This document shows, in pieces, positions 1-8,661 of a stretch of 17,483 nt of DNA. The notes under the pieces are model-generated. The model had not been told where the DNA came from and did not search any database. It saw only the letters and a list, made by a program, of their open reading frames with translations. Position 1 is the stretch's first letter. Each line of letters starts with the position of its first letter. Origin of the DNA: Gamarada debralockiae (taxonomy: Eukaryota; Ascomycota; Leotiomycetes; Helotiales; Hyphodiscaceae); contig NXFV01000407.1 of the NCBI GenBank assembly GCA_002803225.1, forward strand, positions 1 through 17,483, given 5' to 3'. Both the position numbers and the translations under genes were made by a program.

Positions 1-980
1 GAGGAGTCATTATCCTCTTGAAGAACCCAAGGATTTGGCCACTACTCGTCCTTTGATCGTGTATCGTGAATAGCTTTGATATAGACAGGAAGTAGCCGCT
101 CGCAATAGTACTTTTGAGTCATAGAGTTGCCCTTTGGCTTGAGCTCTGCCTCGTGACCAATCGATGCTTCCTACTCAAGTAACCGCTGTTGATACTCCTT
201 TGTTGTCTCGAATTTTCGCGTTCGTAGCTTTGGAGGTCTCTTAGGCTTAATAATTGAATCGTTTTCATTGTTATAGAACTCGAGTTTCTCTGCTTTTGCG
301 TGCCAATTAATCCAAGCCGCGACGTGCAACTTAACCCCTGTTTTCTCTCCCCGTTGTTGGATGTTTTCAGGGTCTGTCCGGTATCTACACTCTCGTAAAA
401 TTGCGCCTTGAGCTGTAGACGAAGGATCGATGTGCATCTCGTCCGTAAAAAAGATATATTGCTAGTGATTGAGGATTGTCTTGTGCTAGTGTCTCTCGCC
501 GTATCTCGTCCGCGCGCGCAAGTTTGCTGTGGAGAGCTTCTTTTTCACATAGGCCATTTTGTAGCGCTGACCTCTATTTGTATCTTGTTTAAGCCTTCTC
601 TTAAGTTGACGTGTTGAAAGGTTGATATTGTGATATTCTAGCTGCGCATCGTATAGCTGGTCGCGGACGGGGTTTTTGGACGGCGAGCAAAGTATTTTAC
701 ACTGCTCTTTCGAGATCTTTGACTTCGGCCCTGGCTTCTTTATCCTCCTGCGAGTACGCCGGTATGCAGGAGACCCTATTTGCTCTCGTTCGCGGAGCCA
801 TCGAGAAGCTGTTTGTTTATCGACGCCTTTGGACTCAGCGATCGCGTTTTGGGATTTGAACTCGTGTTACTCATCATAGGCCTCGAAAAACTTAGTTCTT
901 TTGGTAGTCGTAGCTTCGCGATGTTCGATATTATTATCAGGAGTACTGGCGCGCTTTTGCGATCGAGTTAAGGGGGCCAT
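1..980 (-). pseudogene. Tc1/mariner-family DDE transposase, RIP-like nonsense mutations, runs off left edge
   Basis: A single minus-strand frame runs from an ATG at 980 to the window edge (about 326 codons) without a frameshift but with five stops, at 869-867, 488-486, 464-462, 173-171 and 44-42 (codons 38, 165, 173, 270, 313). The decoded text matches the fungal Tc1/mariner-like transposase family: a basic N-terminal helix-turn-helix part, the first catalytic acid in FFTDEMH (Asp about codon 180), and QEDND at about codons 321-325, which holds the second acid at the very edge of the window. The third acid and the C-terminus lie outside. Several stops fit CpA-to-TpA change on one or other strand (expected Trp TGG or Gln CAG read as TAG), which is the signature of RIP. 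It cannot make transposase. The family call is strong; RIP as the cause is inferred. Confidence 0.92.
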
Positions 981-1063
981 ATTGGTGATGTTAAAAGTAG
1001 AGTGTTTTATTGAAATCGAGGTTATTTACGATCGGCTAATTTTCGGCTGTCTCACGAGACTTG

Positions 1064-2304
1064 TCACCCCCTGGTGCCCCAAGTTTCCTCTTTTACAATA
1101 TCCCCTATCTCCACAATCTTGTCCACAAAAATCCCTGTCAAAGACAGAACGGAGCCGCCATTCAGTGACTCCCACTTAAAAGGCTCATATCCGCCAGCTT
1201 TGAACACCTTGTAGCGATGGGAATGATTCCACCACCTCCAAGCACGTTTTTTGCTCTCTTTACAGCGGGTCAGGTCGAGGACCCATGTTGGTAATCCCAC
1301 TGTCACATGCGGCTCTCCCCTGCGGCCAACCAAAGGCCTAAGACCTTCCTCCAGCTGAATGAGATCGAGAGTCACTCTTTGTATAGTGTAGCTGGCGATA
1401 GTTCGTAGCTGCAGGACTGGATACTAGGAAAAAGCATGCTTGGGAACAGGCCCGTCAGGGCATAGATCTTGTCTCCGGGATCAGTAGCTTCACGATATCG
1501 CCATCTCTGCAGTACATCCAATGCTGGCTCTCCCGTCCTCGCGATGTCCAGGCCGCGAACTGGGTAAATAAAGTCGTCAAGGTTGCCACGAAACTGATCG
1601 AGAACTGAGACTAGCTGGAAAGGAAACCTGGAGAGGCACATGTTAAGCGCCGCGATTTCCAGAGTTTCCCAAGGGATAGACAATGGCCCCCATCTAACGG
1701 TTGCCATGGGGGGAAGCACGGCCTCCTGGACGGTCCAGATCCGAGACCACCACGGATTCCCATTGCGGATCATGCCCTTGAAAGCATTGTAAGCTCCCTC
1801 AATCGCTTCAGGAGAAGAAAGGGTAGGCGGAATATCTGGATGCTGGTCGTCTGCTACCGCGGCAAACAAACGGATAATATCGAAAGCTGCTTCTGCGTTT
1901 AGGACCGTGAATCCTGCCGTTTCCTCAACGATCTCTCCCAACCAAATCAAGCAGTGGGAGCAATTTTTGTAGATCAGCCGCATCAAGTTTACTTGCTCGG
2001 TCTTTTCACTGTTGTCCCATTGGTTGATGCAGAGTTGGTCAACCCATAACGATCTTTTATTACTCGAGTTGCGAAGGCGCCGCAAGGCAGCGTAGAGGTT
2101 ACTAGTAACTTCGACTTCGCGCCCCGCAACTCTAACGATCTTCCCACTGACCCCGTCTCCCCAAATGTAGGAAAGAGCCTCATATTGTACGCCATCGCCC
2201 AGGGCGGCTACTCGAATGTTGCATTCAATATCATCATCTTCTTTCCCAGGCAAAAGGTCCAGTATCCGGATTTCATCCTTAGGAGCCATTTGCGCCGCTC
2301 CCAA
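1064..2304 (-). pseudogene. HET-domain (heterokaryon incompatibility) protein, frameshifted and C-terminally cut short
   Basis: HET-domain proteins mediate allorecognition and trigger cell death when incompatible hyphae fuse. The open frame from ATG 2304 (a second ATG at 2289, MAPKDEIR, is an equally good start) shows the HET blocks in order: YEALSYIWGD at residues 41-50, LWVDQLCINQ at 86-95, an EQV and IYKNCSHCLIWLGE block at 103-124, and NPWWSRIWTVQE at 183-194. The frame stops at TGA 1374-1372 directly after ATLYKE, but similarity resumes at once in the -1 frame as VTLDLIQLEEG and continues to TGA 1066-1064. This implies one lost base near 1374-1377. The continuation adds about 100 residues and then ends in sequence that may belong to the neighbouring transposon, so the C-terminus looks amputated. 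No GT-AG intron explains the frame change. Domain call is firm; loss of function is inferred. Confidence 0.92.
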
Positions 2305-3976
2305 TTCGTAAGAACAACTTGGATGAATTAGATTAGCTTGAGTTGAGGAGAGGTGCCGTAACTCGCGAGATCATACGAGAACCTGAGCTAACATTAACCC
2401 TGTGAGCTGCCTTCAAGAATATATCTTCTCTTAGATTCCTCTTCGACCTTTGCAATCACTGCATGAGAAGGTCGTCAAGCAAACAGGTAGTAAACGGGTG
2501 GATCTATATTTTTATGATATCGGTGTAGTGCTGCCGTATCCGAAAATCAGCCTCACACCGGGTTAGGGCCAGAAGCTCACAGAGCTCCTTATGGAGACCT
2601 CCCGAGCACACGGAGCCTCGCAAAACAGAAATTAGGTGAGTAGAGAAACGTGCCACGACTATTTCACAAGTCAAAACATCCGGAGGAAAGTCATCAAAGC
2701 GTCTTAATATCGGAAACTTGGAATAGGTGCGATTATTTCAAGAGCGCAAGTCCTTACAGCATATTAAAGGAAGAGCAATTGCCGTTTTCGGCGTCTCTCT
2801 CGCCGTCATGACTGTTTTTACTGTCATGTATGACCTCGCAAGAACGGAAAATTGATCTACCTTATTGAGAATAAGCTCTAGTAAAAGGCGCAGAAAGTTC
2901 CCGAGGTATCTGAGTGACCATGAAACATGCACACATGCAGTCCACATCATACTTATCAGCTGAGCCATTCTCTGTCTTTTGGATCAAGATTCAGGAAGCC
3001 TTCAAGCTTTGAATCTCAAACTCCTGGTTATATCAACTCGTTGATGGGAGGACGAGGGCGTGAACGTTGAAAGGTTGGGAGAGGGAAACGGCCTTGGCAT
3101 GCGTGGAGAGTGTTCAAGAAAGTGCAGTATTGGAGGAGGAGATTCTGGAACGATAGGAAGGAGTGTAGCGCAAAGGAGATGCAACCAAGGTGAAGGATGG
3201 CCACAGGTACCGGCATGAGATAGGCGGGAAAATATTGAAGAGTTTTCTGGAAACAGATATGTTCTCTGGATTCTTGGAACAGAGTTGGCATTATCAGCTA
3301 ATCGCCTATTCGGCCATATATCTTGCAATGATCACGCGCGCAAAGTTCAACAACACAGAGGAATCCTTTAATGACCACCGAGACAAGAAGACTTGGGCAA
3401 AACTCATAGTACCGCGTTTTCAACAATTGGGATTGTTATTGATCCTGAAGAAGGTATTGACGTTGAAAAGACTCTAAAATCCTAGAAAACAAGTCTTGCT
3501 GTGAGAAGAGGGCTGGTATCTTGTCGCTATCACTTTCTTTGCCATTCGTATCTTCGTTATTACTTTCTGCGGTCCGCTCAAAGAAACCCAGAGAAAACTC
3601 TCGCACTTGATACCTCTAGCTAGAAAGGTTCTGCAATGAGGAAAGATTGTAGCTCAGTCTCAGCGATACGCAGAGAAGGAAATGAATGGACTTGAGAGCA
3701 CAAGATGTGTCCGAGCCCAGCAGCGACTTTCAATTGCCAGAGGCCAGATACAAGAGCCTTAGAGCATTTATACGTTCGATTCGTGAGCTACGTTACGACA
3801 GATAGCAAAGCCAGCTACTGTATGAATTTACCACCATCCATCATGCACCCTACGAGCCCAACGAATCGAAAGGTCAGATGAAAACACACCGCAAAATAAC
3901 AGTAAAAGCGCGAACTTAATCAAGCGCATGTATGTACCCACAAAATGCCGCCATTCCCAACTCCCCACTCCACGCA
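2305..3976. other. Intergenic stretch with no recognisable gene
   Basis: This 1.67 kb lies between the HET start and the 3' end of the bZIP gene. The part next to 2304 should hold the HET promoter; a TATATT motif on the minus strand near 2420 is a weak candidate. Open frames here (for example 2738-2968 minus and 3190-3477 plus) are short, show no domain I recognise, and overlap others on both strands. The 3160-3480 part is less AT-rich and could be worn-out coding sequence, but I cannot name it. The last 100-200 bases probably include the bZIP 3' UTR. Confidence 0.6.
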
Positions 3977-5233
3977 TCAAGCCTTAGTAGCCTTTGTACC
4001 CACGCCGTCTTTGCGCTCAGCAGCTTTCCTCTCGGCAATCTCTTGGCTATACTTCTTCCATAATGCCGCAATATCCTCCTTACTCTCATTCTTCTCCGTG
4101 ATCAGATTCTTCAACCACTTGTTCTCCGTCTCTAGCTGATTGATCTTTCCTTCTAATGCTGCCACCTTGTCACTCATTTCCTTTGCGGATCGTTCGAGTG
4201 CTTGCTCGCGCTGCTTCTTCTTGACTCGGAAGCGAGCCGATGCGGCGGTGTTGCGGCGACGCTTGTCTTCTTCTGCTGCTAGGCGGGAGGCATCTTCGTA
4301 GTTCTCTGTCGCGGGCAAGGTAGCTTTGCGCTTCGTCCCTGCAGTTGGAGTCGCAGTAGAGGGAGAAGTAGCAGATGAGGAAGCGGAAGCGGGGTACGGC
4401 TGGTTGGTTTGGATAGGAGGAGGTTGTGATTGCGAAAGACCATCGCTGTCGAAGGGGGGAGTGGCTTGAGTGAAGGTGTTGAAGTCGGCGAAGTTGAAGT
4501 CTCCTGTGCGACGTGCCATCACATTGTTAGCATACTTGCTTCTTCCTTTGTGGTAGCAGCGGATAGAGGCGGAGTGAGGCTTGCTGCACTAGAAATAGCG
4601 TTTACAGCTTCATATTGTGGGGGGCTCGAGGGGGGCGCACGTGATATGGTGCAATTTTCGGTAATTGGTCGTCATGTTCCTCTGCGTTGAAAAGTAACTG
4701 GAAAAGTAACTTTGCTGCGAAGGAACTGCCCTTGCGCTGCACGTGCAGGTGCTCATTGGACTACTTCGTGGGATGTGAAGGATGTGGCAGATTATCCAAC
4801 ATGCGCCTTGCATGCGAAGATAACCGTAGCGGGTCGCCTGCTGGTCCAGGTGCACACAGCGATAACGATATCGATAGAGGAGCTTGACGACGAAGAAGAA
4901 ACGAGTAAATCGCTAGGGTAGATGCGTAGAAATGATATGACATGAGATGGTATGATAGATATGACAGAACGTACCTTGTAGATTGAAATCCATAGACTTC
5001 ATATCAATACTTTCTGGAACGACCGTCTGACCTTCTCTGCCATCGAAATTACTTGGTTGTAAGTCCGCATCTTGACCCAAATCGAAGTCAAAAAATTGTG
5101 TGTTGGTGAACATAGCCAGGTCGTCGTCGAGATTGAAGTTGTCGGAGTTCTGGATATCTTGAGCTGAAGGAATCGCATTGAGTTGCGCGATGTATTCCGA
5201 CACATTCGGCCCACGTCTTCCGTTGTAAGTCAT
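3977..5233 (-). CDS. cys-3: bZIP sulfur-metabolism regulator of the CYS3/MetR type, two exons
   Basis: Exon 1 is 5233-4975 and exon 2 is 4503-3977, joined by a phase-1 intron (donor GTACGT at 4974, acceptor CACAG at 4504, CTAAC branch site about 25 nt before it). The spliced protein is 261 residues. Splicing joins DFNLQ to GDFNFADF without disturbing the frame. The N-terminus (MTYNGRRGPNV, then an acidic stretch with AMFTNTQFFDFD) and the bZIP are both characteristic of Neurospora CYS3 / Aspergillus MetR. The basic region is at about residues 166-189 with NTAASARFR, followed by zipper positions L189, M196, L203, L210 and L217 in heptad register, then WLKNLITEKN. The middle is Ser/Thr/Pro/Ala-rich. 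Proteins of this family activate sulfate uptake and assimilation genes under sulfur limitation and are inhibited through an SCF/WD40 partner (known for the family, not visible here). The start at 5233 is chosen because homology begins there, although the frame stays open upstream to an ATG at 5449. Confidence 0.95.
4638..4643. promoter_or_regulatory. CACGTG E-box within the bZIP intron (candidate)
   Basis: A perfect CACGTG hexamer, the core recognised by Cbf1-type bHLH factors that act in sulfur-amino-acid gene control in yeasts. Three bases downstream, ATGGTGCAAT (4646-4655) is one mismatch from the CYS3 consensus ATGRYRYCAT. The sequence match is certain; binding is inference, and a six-base site can occur by chance. 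Confidence 0.35.
4738..4747. promoter_or_regulatory. Ten-base palindromic E-box TGCACGTGCA within the bZIP intron (candidate)
   Basis: A perfect ten-base palindrome centred on CACGTG, about 100 bp from the other intronic E-box. The extended symmetry makes a bHLH dimer site more credible than a bare hexamer. No functional evidence can be seen in the sequence. Confidence 0.4.
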
Positions 5234-5946
5234 CTTTTCGGATGTTGCGACTGTTCGTAAGGTCGTCGGGACCTTTATTTCCTTCGCGCGTCTGTTCGAT
5301 CGATCGAGGAAGGTATTCGTGTCGTCGCGAGGTTGTTGATGGGCGGATATGACTCCTAAGGAACTCTTTTGACTCTTTCCTTTGTCCCTAGCGATGCGCT
5401 CCAAGCCGAAGGAGTAGCCGAATAAAATCCGCCGTGCACCTTCTCGCACAATATCAAAGCTGATTCAGAATCATCCGATCTCCCCTCAATTGTCTTTGTC
5501 GTTTTCTTTGCGGAAGATATGGGGAGAGAAGAAGCAATTCGGTGGTGGTGATGAAGAGTGGGCATTTGCTGATTTTCGTGTCGCCCCACTACTGGCTTAC
5601 TAAATACTTCGGCCCCAACGCAGATTTCTAATATGTATGTGGGGGGCAAAAGGAAGCTGTGGTTAAGAGGATTGAACTCGCTGTTCAATAATCTTTCGAT
5701 ATTTGAAGGTATTCTGGTCTTGGGGTAATGTTTTAATCCACGTGAGTCTTCACATTTACTATTTCTCGTCCACCAATTTTCTGCTGGAGAATACAAAATG
5801 TTGTGACTTCATATGATAATCCGAGCTGCTCCTGCAAATGTTGTGTAAATGTGAAACGTCAGCATTTTATCGGCAACTGTGCATCGGGAATAAATCGGGA
5901 GGGGCTGGCTGTAAGCGAGGACCTAAAAATGGAAGGGTGCGCAGAT
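5234..5946. other. Upstream region of the bZIP gene (leader and promoter)
   Basis: This region lies 5' of the bZIP start on the minus strand. The bZIP frame stays open back to an ATG at 5449, giving a possible 72-residue extension that lacks the family's appearance. A second minus-strand frame, 5796-5356, overlaps it and is more likely leader sequence than a gene. I found no perfect ATGRYRYCAT autoregulatory site here. Confidence 0.5.
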
Positions 5947-6254
5947 CATGTGACGCATCCCAAAAGGAATGTCGAGCTTTGATCTTGAAGATCGTGGAGG
6001 CTCGCTCAACCATCAGAGTTTGACACATTTCTGAAAATATATGAGATTATACCGTCACTTTGCAACTTAAGTCAGCAGCGAACTGGAATAATGATGATGA
6101 AGTCGTGTGATATTCTACCAAAGAGAATGTCGAACTTGGAATTCTCCATAGAGACTCACTCAATGATCAGAGCTTGATGGCTTTCTGAAATTCATACGAG
6201 ATTACAGTATTATTTTACATCACTTGGATTTGTAACTCATGTGGCATTCTACCA
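5947..6254. repeat. Diverged tandem repeat of two full units plus the start of a third
   Basis: Three similar unit starts occur at 5947 (CATGTGACGCATCCCA), 6104 (CGTGTGATATTCTACCA) and 6238 (CATGTGGCATTCTACCA), giving spacings of about 157 and 134 bp. Units 1 and 2 also share GAATGTCGA at 5967 and 6125, then a CTCACTCAA-type block, ATCAGAG.TTGA, TTTCTGAAA and GAGATTA in the same order. The third start contains the stop codon of the zinc-cluster gene (TAG at 6251-6249), so the repeat appears to derive from that gene's 3' end and UTR. The copies are clearly diverged, so the duplication is old. Seen directly by eye alignment. Confidence 0.65.
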
Positions 6255-7925
6255 ACTAAGCACAATCTCCTTCCACTCCGGTTCCGTATCCTCAGGACTC
6301 CTAAATTGCGTACCCTGCAACTGCCCCCTCCTCATCGGCAAATCAATATTTGACCTCCTAATCCTCAGCCTCCTATAATCCGGAATCTCACCCTCCTCAA
6401 TCCCCTCTTCTTCGACAGCCATAATCCATTCCGACATCTTCCCAACACACATACTATCAAACACGCCCTCCCTGTAGGGCGCCGATAACGAAAGCGCAAT
6501 AGCTTTCCGCCGCAAACCCCTATCTCGGCATTTTGTCGCAACGAGAAAGAGGGGTGGGATGAAGCCGCCGTCGAAATGATATATAAGTCGTCTGTCCTGG
6601 TAGTTCGAACCAGCAAGTAGCATCTCTGAGACCGAATCCGTGAGGGTTACGATATCGCGGAATTCGGGCAGGAAAAAGTCGTAGCCTGTTTCGAGAGTGA
6701 AGAATGCGCTCGCTAGGGTTATGACACTCATTTTCGCTTGGACCTGCAGCAATGTTCCTCCAAGGAGATCTTTGCTCGGCGAAGTCTGGAGAGAGGCGAA
6801 AAGTGGTTCGAATGCGAGGAACCATTGCCGAGTCTTGGAGACGTGCGCTCTGTACTCGGGTAGCAGCACTACGGGGACTTCTTTTGGTTCGTGAAGTACT
6901 GCTGCCCCCATCGGCGTATCCATTGAATCCTCCCATTTCACCGGCGGGGCTTTCATGCCGATTTCTTGAGATTTGCCTATAGACAGGGATTCGGCTCGGA
7001 AGTGGTAATTCCATCTCATCAATAACTCGCCCCAGATCCTCGCTTCCTCCACATTCTTGAATGACGACGGCATTTTCTGCAGAGTATTGAAACAATGCGT
7101 CTTGACGGCTCGATGAAATTCTAGGGACCGTGTATCAACGAGTATGGAAACTTGAAAATCCAACCGTGTGAAGGCTTGCACGAGTTCGTCCTCGATGATG
7201 CACGGGGTTGGTGACTTGACATTTGTTATATCTTTTCTCGACTCCCATTGGTGTAATAGACTGATTCCTGATTGAGCGTGCGTAATAGCAGCTACTTGAT
7301 TCCCAATGTAAGATTCGAAACAGAAGACCAGTAGACAGGCTATCAACACCCGTCTCAAATTTTGCTGGTCATCTGAGAGGGCGGTTCTCATAGCTTTGAG
7401 GGCTCTTCCGTACTGTTTGAGAGCGTATTCATAGTTTCCATTGCCCTTCTCGTGCTTTGGCGATTGCGTTCTCCCTGGACAGGTTCTGGGGGAATAAGTT
7501 GCTCTGGAAAGAGCCCCAATGGCTATGACACAATCTCGCACAAAAGGTTCATTTTCAGAAGCCTGCGCAATGACGTGACCCCAAAGAGTATCGCTAAACG
7601 CCCCAGTAAGAAAATGAATCGAGTCGCTCCTGAAAAGATGGAAGCAGCGATATTCCTCATCATCGTTGAACCTGGGCCCGGAACGAGGCTGGTACAACGG
7701 GGCTGGCTGCAAACTTCGGTATGCGGAGCGCCCTTGGATATTGGAATCCTTGGGATATCCCTCACATCGACCCATACCAAATTTCACACAGCGAAGGCAT
7801 TCTGGTTTGCGTTCGTCACATTTGACTCGGCGGACTTTGCAGGTGTAGCATCCTGTTTTGACCTTGGGCGCGGACTTTCTCGTGAAGGCCCTTCTCTTCG
7901 TTCCTGACTCTACGCTCTGTGACAT
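6249..7925 (-). CDS. Zn(II)2Cys6 fungal-specific transcription factor
   Basis: An intact, intronless 558-residue protein. The DNA-binding binuclear zinc cluster is near the N-terminus with cysteines at 26, 29, 36, 43, 46 and 54 (CX2CX6CX6CX2CX7C), preceded by a basic arm (KRRAFTRKSAPKVKTG). After a short linker, residues from about 91 onward (EYRCFHLFRSDSIHF, then LWGHVIAQASENEPFVRDCV) resemble the second class of fungal transcription-factor regulatory domain (Pfam PF11951-like). The C-terminus has an acidic segment (VEEEGIEEGEIPD) followed by an Arg-rich stretch. The regulated pathway cannot be read from the sequence: no biosynthetic cluster surrounds it. It is divergent from the kinetochore gene with 736 bp between the starts. 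The start at 7925 is chosen because the zinc cluster sits at the usual distance from it. Confidence 0.94.
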   Translation of the reverse strand: MSQSVESGTKRRAFTRKSAPKVKTGCYTCKVRRVKCDERKPECLRCVKFGMGRCEGYPKDSNIQGRSAYRSLQPAPLYQPRSGPRFNDDEEYRCFHLFRSDSIHFLTGAFSDTLWGHVIAQASENEPFVRDCVIAIGALSRATYSPRTCPGRTQSPKHEKGNGNYEYALKQYGRALKAMRTALSDDQQNLRRVLIACLLVFCFESYIGNQVAAITHAQSGISLLHQWESRKDITNVKSPTPCIIEDELVQAFTRLDFQVSILVDTRSLEFHRAVKTHCFNTLQKMPSSFKNVEEARIWGELLMRWNYHFRAESLSIGKSQEIGMKAPPVKWEDSMDTPMGAAVLHEPKEVPVVLLPEYRAHVSKTRQWFLAFEPLFASLQTSPSKDLLGGTLLQVQAKMSVITLASAFFTLETGYDFFLPEFRDIVTLTDSVSEMLLAGSNYQDRRLIYHFDGGFIPPLFLVATKCRDRGLRRKAIALSLSAPYREGVFDSMCVGKMSEWIMAVEEEGIEEGEIPDYRRLRIRRSNIDLPMRRGQLQGTQFRSPEDTEPEWKEIVLSW

Positions 7926-8661
7926 ATTTCGCGAACATAAAGCCTCGTTGAGCTGTTTGAGAACTTGCTAATGCTGTGTGACTTCGGTTAAAGGCTTCTC
8001 GCAAGTCGAACATTGATATTTGAACTTTGTGGTTGACATAAGCAGGAGTATCAAAGCACTCCCAGTGTGTGTCAGAATTCGTGACGGACAAAATTTCTTC
8101 GAGGAGTCGCAACTTACCACAACAGCTTTTTGGAGAGAAACTATTATCACTATGTGATTCTGTGCCCTTCATCGTGCAAATCATACAGTTGTTATTTCTA
8201 ATTATCTCGAAAGATAAGCAATTTTGGTTCCTTCACGAATTCTGTCACACACTGGTGAAGGAATAGCCTTATGAGGGGTAAGCACTGGGTTACCATCCTT
8301 GAATTCGCTAAATCTCCGGAGAAACTGTTCTCAAATCATGCTCGTACTTGTTGCGACGACTTAAGAGCCGCTTCGCCGGAGTTGATCAAGGCAATCTGGA
8401 GAGATGCGAATGTAGCACTAGGTTGACCTCATGGATTTTGTTTTTCATCGGAGACGCAGTAAAGGAGGGCAGATTTAAGCGAATTGCTGGAAATGGAGGC
8501 GTGATCATGTGTATGATAGAGACCCGAAGAGAAGCCGACCAAATCGCAATCGCGTCGCGTCAACCGCCAAGATCAACATTGCGACGACAACCATCAATTG
8601 CTCCTTAACAATATGAAATAATGCAAACGAAGCCTTCAAATTTACTGTTGCGCAACTAACA
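7926..8661. promoter_or_regulatory. Divergent intergenic region between the zinc-cluster and chl4 genes
   Basis: This 736-bp spacer must hold both promoters. Open frames inside it (7816-8184 minus, 8069-8266 plus, 8348-8608 plus) overlap on both strands and show no domain. I see no clear TATA box. It is unlikely to hide a third protein gene. Confidence 0.6.

Larger units (their letters stand above)
4504..4974 (-). other. 471-nt phase-1 intron of the bZIP gene
   Basis: The intron has a consensus donor (GTACGT), a CTAAC branch site and a CAG acceptor. At 471 nt it is seven to eleven times longer than the other introns I could place in the window (42-67 nt). It contains two CACGTG hexamers, GCATGC palindromes near 4800-4815, and an in-frame ATGATG (4522-4517) just upstream of the acceptor that reads directly into exon 2. 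These points are developed in the findings. Confidence 0.9.

Noticed and set aside
1360..1390. An intron at the HET frame change
   Set aside because: Protein text is continuous on both sides of the break with no room for splice sites; a single missing base is enough.
2738..2968. 76-codon minus-strand frame between HET and cys-3
   Set aside because: Short, no recognisable domain and no supporting context.
4504..4974. A separate small gene inside the bZIP intron (several 60-80 codon frames on both strands)
   Set aside because: The frames overlap each other, lack domain text, and the intron has full consensus splice signals joining two halves of a known protein.
5356..5796. 146-codon minus-strand frame upstream of the bZIP gene
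   Set aside because: It overlaps the bZIP leader in another frame, has no domain-like text and no clear promoter; it is most likely chance in an upstream region.
6520..7095. 191-codon minus-strand frame inside the zinc-cluster gene
   Set aside because: It is an out-of-frame shadow of the intact transcription factor on the same strand.
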